DNA of 5,729 nucleotides from positions 1-5,729 of the forward strand of contig JAFGTA010000037.1 in assembly GCA_016934355.1 (NCBI GenBank), read 5' to 3'. The translations under genes and the position numbers were made by a program. Source of the DNA: Candidatus Bathyarchaeota archaeon. GTDB lineage: Archaea; Thermoproteota; Bathyarchaeia; TCS64. Shown in pieces: positions 1 through 5,457 of this stretch. The notes under the pieces are model-generated. The model worked only from the letters and a program-made list of their open reading frames with translations. It did not search any database and had not been told where the DNA came from. Numbering within the stretch: position 1 is the stretch's first letter; each line of letters starts with the position of its first letter.

Positions 1-50
1 GGCCGCGGAGGAACACCCCCCACCAGGCAGACCCCTAGCGCGAGCCACCT

Positions 51-80
51 AAACAAAACGAACAAAAGAACAAACGAACA
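51..80 (-). terminator. Putative U-rich archaeal terminator after the M20 gene
   Basis: Read on the minus strand, 34-63 bases after the M20 stop codon, this stretch is T-rich, with runs of three to four T broken by single G or C bases. Archaeal RNA polymerase can terminate at U-rich tracts without a hairpin, and no strong stem precedes this one. The call rests on composition and position only. Confidence 0.4.
52..80. repeat. Short imperfect tandem repeat, 8-9 base unit
   Basis: Three and a half units follow each other: AACAAAACG (52-60), AACAAAAG (61-68), AACAAACG (69-76) and a partial AACA (77-80). The unit varies by one base or one base of length. It coincides with the putative U-rich terminator, so the repetition may be slippage within a simple-sequence tract with no separate function. 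Confidence 0.6.
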
Positions 81-113
81 CACCCCCACCCCCCTACCCG
101 GCACACGCCACAA

Positions 114-1361
114 CTACCCTGTGAGGTAGTCGTAAGCCGAGAGAGTATGAACCTTCACAATGTGCATGTACTCCTCGACCTCGACGTACTCGTCGACCGT
201 GCCCATCCCGTGGTTCGTGGGGCCATAGTAATAGCTGGGCACCCCTCGTCCCCTCCAGAACTTTAGGTCCGACCCACCCAGACTCACTATGGGCTTGGGG
301 TCAATACCGAACAGCCGTGAGTTTGACCGTATTATCTCGGCCATCTCGCCGTCGGGTGGGCTCCAGAGGGGTCCATCGAAGCGGGCCACCTCGTACGACG
401 CCCCCCGATGCCCCTCAACTATCTTGTCGACGCTCGCCAACACCTCATCTCGGCTAAGGTTAGGCGGCAGACGTAGGTCCACCTCGAAGCCGCACTCCCT
501 TGGGATCACATTGACCTTGACGCCGCCCTCTATGGTCCCTATGTTGACGCTGAGCCTGCTCATAACCTCGGCGCCGCCCGCCCCGAGAGCCCTCTCAGCC
601 TCCCCCCAGCCCTCCTCTAACACCTTACGCAGGTTCTCCGGGTACACTATGGGAAGGTCGCCGAGCCCTTCGAGGTCCGTTATCAGCCTAGAAGCTACCT
701 TGATAGGGTTGTCGCTGAGGTGAGGGTAGGCACCGTGACCTCCCTCGGAACGCACCCGCACCTTCAGCCACAGAATGCCCTTCTCACCGAACCGGATGGT
801 GTGCGGGCTGCTAGGCTCAGCCGTCACACAGCAGTCACCAACGACCTCAGGCATGTTATCGACGAGCCAACCAGCCCCAAGCCTCCCACCCGTCTCCTCA
901 TCGCTCACGGCGGCCAAGGTGAGTTCTCCGCCCAACTCATCCCGGAGCTCATGCATCAAAACGTAAGCATAGATCATGGCGGCTGTACCGGCCTTCATGT
1001 CACAGGCGCCGCGCCCAAATATCCTGCCGTCCACGAGTTCACCGCCCCACGGATCACGGCTCCACCCCTCACCTGTGCCGACGGGGAAGACATCCATGTG
1101 ACCGTTCAACACGAGATGCTTACCCTTTCTCGGCGCCTCGAAGCCGCTGACGATGTTGGGTTTCTCGGGGTCGGGACCGACCACCGTGTACTCTATCCCC
1201 TTAGAGTCAAGATAATCTGCGACATACTTGGCTGCCATCCTCGTGTCGCCGGGAGGATTAGGACTCGGCGCCCTCAGGAACCCCATCAGAAAACCTGTTA
1301 ACTCCCCCCTGTCTTCCTCGATCCTATCCAGCAGCCTCTGTTTAGCCTGACTCAGTCCCAT
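114..1361 (-). CDS. M20 family zinc metallopeptidase / ArgE-DapE type deacylase
   Basis: This is a 415-residue cytosolic metallohydrolase of the ArgE/DapE/carboxypeptidase G2 family, which cleaves the amide bond of N-acyl amino acids or of small peptides. The complete di-zinc site is visible: H88 and D90 in GHMDVFP, bridging D121 in GRGACDMKAG, catalytic base E155 and ligand E156 in SDEETGG, E182 in TAEPS, and H384 in TNHGMGT. The inserted dimerisation domain (about 195-310) carries the GGHGAYP histidine H209, which in this family completes the active site across the dimer. The length is normal for the family. There is no signal peptide. The ATG at 1361 is preferred because a TATA-like box is centred about 25 bases before it. 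The gene lies 76 bases downstream of the S12 hydrolase on the same strand. The substrate cannot be read from sequence: succinyl-diaminopimelate, acetyl-ornithine, another N-acyl amino acid and a dipeptide are all possible. The family call is firm and the substrate is open. Confidence 0.95.
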   Translation of the reverse strand: MGLSQAKQRLLDRIEEDRGELTGFLMGFLRAPSPNPPGDTRMAAKYVADYLDSKGIEYTVVGPDPEKPNIVSGFEAPRKGKHLVLNGHMDVFPVGTGEGWSRDPWGGELVDGRIFGRGACDMKAGTAAMIYAYVLMHELRDELGGELTLAAVSDEETGGRLGAGWLVDNMPEVVGDCCVTAEPSSPHTIRFGEKGILWLKVRVRSEGGHGAYPHLSDNPIKVASRLITDLEGLGDLPIVYPENLRKVLEEGWGEAERALGAGGAEVMSRLSVNIGTIEGGVKVNVIPRECGFEVDLRLPPNLSRDEVLASVDKIVEGHRGASYEVARFDGPLWSPPDGEMAEIIRSNSRLFGIDPKPIVSLGGSDLKFWRGRGVPSYYYGPTNHGMGTVDEYVEVEEYMHIVKVHTLSAYDYLTG

Positions 1362-1383
1362 ACGGAGACGTGGTCAAGCGGGG

Positions 1384-1389
1384 TTAAAT
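1384..1389 (-). promoter_or_regulatory. TATA-like box of the M20 gene
   Basis: Read on the minus strand, ATTTAA is centred about 25 bases upstream of the M20 ATG, which would place transcription initiation at or within a base or two of the start codon. No Shine-Dalgarno sequence precedes the ATG. This suggests a leaderless mRNA and a promoter independent of the upstream serine hydrolase gene, although read-through is not excluded. Confidence 0.5.
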
Positions 1390-1429
1390 GCGCTCCTATA
1401 CTCGTTTTTGAAACGGTGGATCTAGTATC

Positions 1430-1450
1430 AGAAAGATTCACCATCTTTCT
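1430..1450 (-). other. 8-bp hairpin spanning the stop codon of the S12 hydrolase gene
   Basis: AGAAAGAT (1430-1437) and ATCTTTCT (1443-1450) are perfect inverted repeats around a 5-base loop. The TGA stop codon (1438-1440) lies partly within the loop. In the minus-strand mRNA the hairpin would form across the last codons and the stop. The stem is AT-rich and no U run follows, so a classical terminator is unlikely. An mRNA 3'-end or processing structure, or chance, are the alternatives. Confidence 0.4.
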
Positions 1451-2805
1451 ATCCTTTCGCTGTAGTTGGGCCCTGTTTTAAGCCGGGTTACCTGTCCTTC
1501 GTCGTCGAACTCGAACACGGCGAGCTCTCCGTGTGACCCGTAGCCTGCGGCCTCCATCCTGAACGTGTGCTCGGAGACGGGTATGAGCTTAATCGGCGTC
1601 AACATGGGATCAAGCAGGTTGGGGCTGATCATGTGAAGCTCGCCGTTAAGGACGATTACCTCGGTGTCTCCCCAGCCGCTCCGGTACTTGCCGACGTAAG
1701 GCGAATATTCAATCTCAGGCTTCTCCGGCTCAGGTCTCGTCGCCTCCCTAATCGCCGGGGCCACCCACTGGCACGCCTTATCCACGTACAGCACCGGCTC
1801 CCCGTCGTCCGCGTTCGTGAACACGACGAACACCACCTTGGCGTCTAAGTCGATCCTCAGGTTTGTCCTGTACCCCCGGACCGAGCCACCGTGACCGATG
1901 TACGTCCGCCCCCCGATCCTCTGAACGTTGAATCCGATGCCCCAGCCCAGCTCCCAACCCGGGTCCAGCCAGTGAACCTGATGCATCTCCCTGAGGGTCT
2001 CCCCAGACAGTATCTGCGCACCGCCCGCCTCTCCATCCCTGAACTGAAGCATCGCGAACTTGGCGAGGTCCAGCACGGTGGTCGTCATGTTAGCCGCGGG
2101 CGTGATCCCCCTGCTGTCTGTGTACTCTGCTACCTCCCGCGTCATGTCGGGGAGCCTCCGGGTGTACCCCTTGGCGAGTCGCGGGTGGCCCGGGTCAGGC
2201 GACTCCACGTAGGTGTCGCTCATGCCGAGGGGCTCTAGGATGTTCCTCCTAACGAACTCGGGGTACGGCGTCCCTGAGACCTTCTGCACCACCTCACCCG
2301 CCACCGACAGCGCGAGGTTGCTGTACTTCCACTTGTTCTCGACCGGGATTACCGTCTCCTGCGCCTGTAGAGCCTCTATCATCTGCTCCCTCGTCGGGAA
2401 CTCCATGTCCGTCCAGTACGGGTACGGCGACTCCCGGGGCAGCCCGGACGTGTGGGTGAGCAGATGCCATATCCTCACCGGCCTGCCCCTCTGCTTCACC
2501 CTGAACCAGTCCAGGTGGTCTGCCACCTCGTCGTATATGCTGAGCTTACCCCGGTCCCTAAGGATCATGACTGAGGTGGCTGTGAACAGCTTCGTGATGC
2601 TCGCGATCCTGTAAAGCGTGTCCGGCGAAGCGGGCCTACCCGACTCGACGTCAGCGTAACCGAAGCCCCGCGCCCAAACCACGTCCTGGTCGTGCACGAC
2701 GGCGATGGACAGCCCGGGCTGCCCCCTGTAAGCCATCTGGCTCTCGATCCACGAGGAGAGGAGCCTGATCCCTGAACCCACCTTGGGATTCTCGGAGAGA
2801 GACAT
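1438..2805 (-). CDS. S12 / CubicO-type serine hydrolase, resembling archaeal Pab87 peptidase
   Basis: This 455-residue protein belongs to the class C beta-lactamase / D-Ala-D-Ala carboxypeptidase fold family (Beta-lactamase, MEROPS S12). The catalytic motifs are all present: S69-x-x-K72 in ASITKLF, Y161-S-N163 in KYSNLA, and H305-G-G in IGHGGSV replacing the KTG of true beta-lactamases. The family signature LLTHTSGLP is at 115-123. The catalytic domain covers about 15-355. A C-terminal segment of about 90 residues (364-455), starting with YVGKYRSG, looks like the beta-rich lipocalin-like domain found behind many CubicO domains. Archaeal Pab87 has the same order and also uses a histidine in the third motif; it is a cytosolic exopeptidase with a preference for D-amino acids. 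There is no signal peptide or membrane segment, so a cytosolic peptidase or amidase/esterase is likelier than a penicillin-binding protein. The gene is transcribed divergently from the GNAT gene. Antibiotic resistance is not implied. Confidence 0.93.
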   Translation of the reverse strand: MSLSENPKVGSGIRLLSSWIESQMAYRGQPGLSIAVVHDQDVVWARGFGYADVESGRPASPDTLYRIASITKLFTATSVMILRDRGKLSIYDEVADHLDWFRVKQRGRPVRIWHLLTHTSGLPRESPYPYWTDMEFPTREQMIEALQAQETVIPVENKWKYSNLALSVAGEVVQKVSGTPYPEFVRRNILEPLGMSDTYVESPDPGHPRLAKGYTRRLPDMTREVAEYTDSRGITPAANMTTTVLDLAKFAMLQFRDGEAGGAQILSGETLREMHQVHWLDPGWELGWGIGFNVQRIGGRTYIGHGGSVRGYRTNLRIDLDAKVVFVVFTNADDGEPVLYVDKACQWVAPAIREATRPEPEKPEIEYSPYVGKYRSGWGDTEVIVLNGELHMISPNLLDPMLTPIKLIPVSEHTFRMEAAGYGSHGELAVFEFDDEGQVTRLKTGPNYSERIERW

Positions 2806-2833
2806 AGTAAATCGATCAATATTGTCGCCTACT

Positions 2834-2839
2834 GTTTAT
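2834..2839 (-). promoter_or_regulatory. TATA-like box of the S12 hydrolase gene
   Basis: Within GATAAACAG on the minus strand, ATAAAC is centred about 31 bases before the ATG at 2805. Initiation about 26 bases downstream would leave a leader of roughly five bases, which is nearly leaderless. No Shine-Dalgarno sequence is present. A perfect 8-base palindrome, CAATATTG (2817-2824), lies between the box and the start and could be a regulator site, but at this length and composition it may be chance. Confidence 0.45.
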
Positions 2840-2867
2840 CTCGTTATTGGCTTAACCACTTACAACG

Positions 2868-2877
2868 TTTAATATAT
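2868..2877 (+). promoter_or_regulatory. Strong archaeal TATA box of the GNAT gene
   Basis: TTTAATATAT is a near-consensus archaeal TATA box. Its centre lies about 27 bases before the ATG at 2900, so the expected transcription start coincides with the start codon. Nothing resembling a Shine-Dalgarno sequence lies between them. This is the clearest promoter in the window, and it fixes the start of the downstream gene. It is divergent from the S12 promoter, with the two TATA centres about 36 bases apart. Confidence 0.7.
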
Positions 2878-2899
2878 TCAGACCGTAAAGCTGCTAATA

Positions 2900-3976
2900 A
2901 TGGAGTATTCGTCTTACTGTAAAGGCGATGAAGACGGAGTAGTGAACTTATTAACGGAGGTTTTCGACGGTTGGCCCAAGTTCGATCTACCTGTATCCCC
3001 CGTAGAACACTGGAAATGGAAGTACCTCGACTCACCCACAAAAGGGCTGATCACATTAGCGAAGGATGAAGGACGAGTGGTGGGCTGCAGCCACACCATA
3101 CTTAAGCGGATCAAGGTCGGAGCGAAGACGTATCTATCCGGGGTCGGTGCAGACGCCGCCGTTCACAAAGACTATCGAGATAAAGGCGTATACAGCTCAA
3201 TCAGAAAGCCCAAAGATGAAGAGGAGAACATGATTGGACTCAGATTCAGGACCTCTGTGTCCAGTAACCCGAAGCTAATTCAAAGAAACTATAATCGAGG
3301 CAACTACGAATTTCCACATAGAATTGTCGAGTTAAACAGGATAGAGGACATCAATCTACATTATAAGGATGAAAAAAAGCTGTACCAGAAAATAGGTTAC
3401 CACCTGTTATCCTACGGTAACAAGATGAAAAACCTGTTCACAAACAGGGAAGAAGTAAGTGACGTCGATGTAATCGAACTGAAAAAGTTTGATGACTCGG
3501 TGGACGAGTTCTGGAATAAGGTTTCACAACGCTATAACTACATAGTTGTACGCGATAAAGCGTACCTGAACTGGAGATACTGTGACCGTCGAGGCGGATC
3601 ATACAAAATACTTATGGCGAAATCAGGTGAATCAATCGCGGGTTTCATCGTCCTTAGGATCAACCGGTATGACGAAGAATACTCCAAGGGGTACATCGTA
3701 GATTATCTCATAGACCCACAGCACCCCGCCGTCCTTGGCTCTCTGCTATCCCATTCAATGAGCTATTTCAAAGACAACAACGTCAACCTGGTAAGATCGT
3801 GGAACGTCATGAACGACGCCTATAGACAATTTTCACCGTACGGATTCCTGGTTAACCCAAAAAAGCTTCACGTCTTCATCAGTAAGGAGAGCATAATCGA
3901 GGAGGAGTTGCACTGTATACCAGACTCGGACCCTAATAACATCCTTTTCTCGTTCGGCGACCACGACCACATCTAA
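2900..3976 (+). CDS. GNAT family N-acyltransferase, double-domain, polysaccharide-cluster type
   Basis: This 358-residue protein most likely transfers an acyl group from acyl-CoA to an amine. The N-terminal GNAT half (about 1-130) begins with a segment typical of the group, EHWKWKYLDSP at 36-46. It continues to a beta strand and the CoA pyrophosphate loop at 85-100, where R93-D-K-G96-V-Y corresponds to the RxxGxG/A motif. The C-terminal half (about 195-345) has a second GNAT-like pattern: AYLNWRY at 221-227, then strands through IAGFIVLRI and YIVDYLIDP. GNATs with this layout are frequent in surface polysaccharide and lipid-sugar gene clusters, where they acylate amino sugars. No such genes are visible here. 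There is no signal peptide or membrane helix. Sixty-base samples counted by hand are 35-48 % GC, against about 62-70 % in the flanking genes, which suggests separate acquisition. The start is set by the TATA box 27 bases upstream. The substrate is unknown. Confidence 0.85.
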   Translation: MEYSSYCKGDEDGVVNLLTEVFDGWPKFDLPVSPVEHWKWKYLDSPTKGLITLAKDEGRVVGCSHTILKRIKVGAKTYLSGVGADAAVHKDYRDKGVYSSIRKPKDEEENMIGLRFRTSVSSNPKLIQRNYNRGNYEFPHRIVELNRIEDINLHYKDEKKLYQKIGYHLLSYGNKMKNLFTNREEVSDVDVIELKKFDDSVDEFWNKVSQRYNYIVVRDKAYLNWRYCDRRGGSYKILMAKSGESIAGFIVLRINRYDEEYSKGYIVDYLIDPQHPAVLGSLLSHSMSYFKDNNVNLVRSWNVMNDAYRQFSPYGFLVNPKKLHVFISKESIIEEELHCIPDSDPNNILFSFGDHDHI

Positions 3977-4010
3977 ATGACACACGCTCAGTGCATCTAT
4001 GAATCATCTG

Positions 4011-4027
4011 AAAAAGTCTTAACTTAT
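4011..4027 (+). promoter_or_regulatory. BRE/TATA-like promoter of the amidohydrolase gene
   Basis: An A-rich BRE-like run (AAAAAG, 4011-4016) is followed by CTTAACTTAT (4018-4027), a TATA-like box centred at about 4020-4022. Initiation 24-27 bases downstream falls at about 4046-4048, which matches the ATG at 4047. The in-frame ATG at 4038 is too close to the box for a transcript starting there. No Shine-Dalgarno sequence is seen before either ATG. The promoter argues against obligatory co-transcription with the GNAT gene. Confidence 0.5.
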
Positions 4028-4046
4028 CTAGCCCCCAATGCAAGCC

Positions 4047-5363
4047 ATGACTGATTCAACTTACGACGAGATCAAGAGACACGTCGACAGCATCAGGATC
4101 ATAGACACCCACGAGCACCTGCCGCCGGAGTCTGATCGCGTCGGCAGGGACGTGGATGCACTAAGCGAGCTTTTCCTGCACTACACGAGCTCGGACCTCG
4201 TCTCGGCGGGGATGATCGAGGAGGACATACTGACGATCAGGGACACCTCGATACCGTTGAAGACACGGTGGAGCCTGTTCGAGCCGTGGTGGGAGAAGAT
4301 CAGGAACACAGGCTACTCCCGGTGCGTCGAGACAGCTGCGCGCGGCCTCTACGGCGTGGACGGGATCGGCTCAGGCACTTACGTCGAGCTGTCGAAGCGG
4401 ATGAAGGAAAGGAACAGAAAGGGGCTGTACAGGTGGGCGCTGAAGGAGCGGGCGGGGATAGACATAAGCGTGCTGGACTCCCTCACTGGCTCCTTCGACG
4501 TGGACACAGAGTTCTTCGCGCCTGTTCTGAGGGTGGGCGAGTTCGCCAACGTAAGGGACAGGCAGGAGCTTGAAACCTACACGCGCCAGCACGGCGGGCT
4601 GGTGCACAGCTTCGGCGACTACGTGTCCCTAGTCAGACATAGGTTCACCCAGCTTGAGGGCAAGATCGTGGGCATAAAGATCGCCCTCGCCTACAGGAGG
4701 CAGCTGTTCTTCGAGAAGCGTTCATTCTCCGAGGCGGAGGAGGCTTTCAACGAGCTATACAAGACCCGCAGCTTCTACAGGGTCGTGCTGGACCCAGCAA
4801 GGAACCATTGTAGGACCGTGCCGGAGAACCCTGGGTTTGAGGCGTTGAAGCCTATGCAGGACTACTTGGTGCACGTCGCATTGGGTGAGGCTGAGCGCCG
4901 CGGGCTTCCTATACAGATACACACGGGTCTCCACGAGGGCAACGAGAACATAGTCTCCAACTCTAACCCGGAGCACCTCGTCAACCTGTTCATGGAGTAC
5001 AGTGACGCAAGGTTTGACATATTCCACGGGGGCTGGCCTTACAGCAGGCAGCTGGGCGCCTTGGCGAAGAACTTCCCAAACGTCTACGTGGACATGAGCT
5101 GGATGCACATCATAAGCCCGGCGGCGGCGCGGAGAGCCCTCAGCGAGTGGCTGGATGAGGTGCCCGCCAGCAAGATACTTGGGTTCGGCGGCGACTACCT
5201 CGCGGTGGAGGGCGTCTACGGGCACTCGGTGATTGCGAGGGAGAACGTGGCGAGGGTTCTCGCGCAGAAGGTGGACGACGGCGACTACAGCCTGGAGCAG
5301 GCTGAGAAGTACGCTGCCTGGATTCTCAGGGAGAACGCGGGGCGGCTCTTCAACTTCAAGTAA
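4047..5363 (+). CDS. Metal-dependent amidohydrolase (amidohydrolase-2 / uronate isomerase-like)
   Basis: This is a 438-residue TIM-barrel enzyme of the amidohydrolase superfamily. The metal site can be followed along the barrel: H22-x-H24 in IDTHEHL after strand 1, H292 in IQIHTG (strand 5), H327 in IFHGGWPY (strand 6) and D383 in GFGGDY (strand 8). This set matches the mononuclear zinc arrangement known from ACMSD-like enzymes. K211 in VGIKIALAYRR sits near strand 4 and could contribute to a second metal site. The aromatic segment RWSLFEPWWEKIR (about 74-86) and the extra length before strand 2 recall uronate isomerase-like and FluG-type members. The family covers hydrolases, decarboxylases, lactonases and isomerases, so no reaction is assigned. 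The second of two in-frame ATGs (4038, 4047) is chosen from the promoter geometry; the first would add MQA. The gene is followed by an enolase-superfamily gene 94 bases downstream, a pairing often seen in catabolic loci. Confidence 0.9.
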   Translation: MTDSTYDEIKRHVDSIRIIDTHEHLPPESDRVGRDVDALSELFLHYTSSDLVSAGMIEEDILTIRDTSIPLKTRWSLFEPWWEKIRNTGYSRCVETAARGLYGVDGIGSGTYVELSKRMKERNRKGLYRWALKERAGIDISVLDSLTGSFDVDTEFFAPVLRVGEFANVRDRQELETYTRQHGGLVHSFGDYVSLVRHRFTQLEGKIVGIKIALAYRRQLFFEKRSFSEAEEAFNELYKTRSFYRVVLDPARNHCRTVPENPGFEALKPMQDYLVHVALGEAERRGLPIQIHTGLHEGNENIVSNSNPEHLVNLFMEYSDARFDIFHGGWPYSRQLGALAKNFPNVYVDMSWMHIISPAAARRALSEWLDEVPASKILGFGGDYLAVEGVYGHSVIARENVARVLAQKVDDGDYSLEQAEKYAAWILRENAGRLFNFK

Positions 5364-5405
5364 GCCTCGGTCTAAGCCCAATCCATTCTTCGCGCCTAGA
5401 ATCTG

Positions 5406-5443
5406 TTAAAAACCTGTCACGCAGATTATTCTTTAGGTTTTAA
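5406..5443. repeat. Inverted repeat upstream of the enolase-superfamily gene, possible operator
   Basis: TTAAAAACCT (5406-5415) and AGGTTTTAA (5435-5443) are inverted copies, perfect over the seven bases AAAACCT/AGGTTTT, with one extra A in the left arm. They are separated by 19 bases. The left arm also reads as a TATA-like box, which would give a leader of about 23 bases before the ATG at 5458. A regulator binding both arms would therefore cover a promoter. A second, weaker pair, AATCTG (5400-5405) and CAGATT (5422-5427), overlaps it. The T-rich 5426-5441 segment could alternatively serve as the terminator of the amidohydrolase gene. Confidence 0.4.
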
Positions 5444-5445
5444 CT

Positions 5446-5453
5446 GGAGCTGA
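5446..5453 (+). promoter_or_regulatory. Shine-Dalgarno sequence of the enolase-superfamily gene
   Basis: GGAGCTGA matches seven of eight bases of GGAGGTGA, the complement of the archaeal 16S rRNA 3' end, and ends four bases before the ATG at 5458. It is the only clear ribosome binding site in the window and fixes this start. In many Thermoproteota, Shine-Dalgarno sites mark distal operon genes whereas first genes are leaderless. It therefore hints at co-transcription with the amidohydrolase. Confidence 0.65.
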
Positions 5454-5457
5454 GTTC

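Larger units (their letters stand above)
1..113. other. Left-edge intergenic region, 3' of the M20 gene
   Basis: No gene can be supported here. It is a low-complexity region: bases 1-50 are GC-rich, 52-80 are a short A-rich tandem motif, and 80-99 are C-rich on the plus strand. A plus-strand reading frame from base 2 stays open to a TAA at 50-52 and could be the last 16 codons of a convergent gene entering from the left, but the peptide has nothing recognisable. If so, this is the gap between two convergent genes, which would suit a bidirectional terminator. Confidence 0.5.

Noticed and set aside
289..1301. Long plus-strand open frames (289-723, 720-1301, 775-966) opposite the M20 gene
   Set aside because: They lie wholly antisense to a gene with a complete M20 active site. 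Their peptides are low-complexity and rich in Ser, Arg and Pro, as expected from GC-rich antisense frames.
1403..1415. Small inverted repeat CGTTT-TTG-AAACG between the S12 and M20 genes
   Set aside because: A 5-bp stem with a 3-base loop is expected by chance. It lies upstream of the M20 TATA box and is not paired with any other site.
1567..2614. Plus-strand open frames opposite the S12 hydrolase gene
   Set aside because: They are antisense to a gene with all three catalytic motifs, show no domain pattern, and have no promoter or ribosome binding site of their own.
1438..2805. Reading the S12 gene as an antibiotic-resistance beta-lactamase
   Set aside because: It lacks the KTG box (HGG instead), lacks a signal peptide and has a C-terminal accessory domain. 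These are features of CubicO/Pab87-type hydrolases.
2565..3114. Small minus-strand frames starting at 2819, 3041 and 3114
   Set aside because: The first is a shifted frame of the S12 N-terminus. The other two are antisense to the GNAT N-terminus and read across its strong promoter region.
4268..5381. Open frames 4268-4573 (plus), 4371-4607 (minus) and 4755-5381 (minus)
   Set aside because: All are shadows of the amidohydrolase gene, whose metal ligands span the whole region. The 208-residue minus frame is rich in Val, Leu, Arg and Pro and has no recognisable motif.
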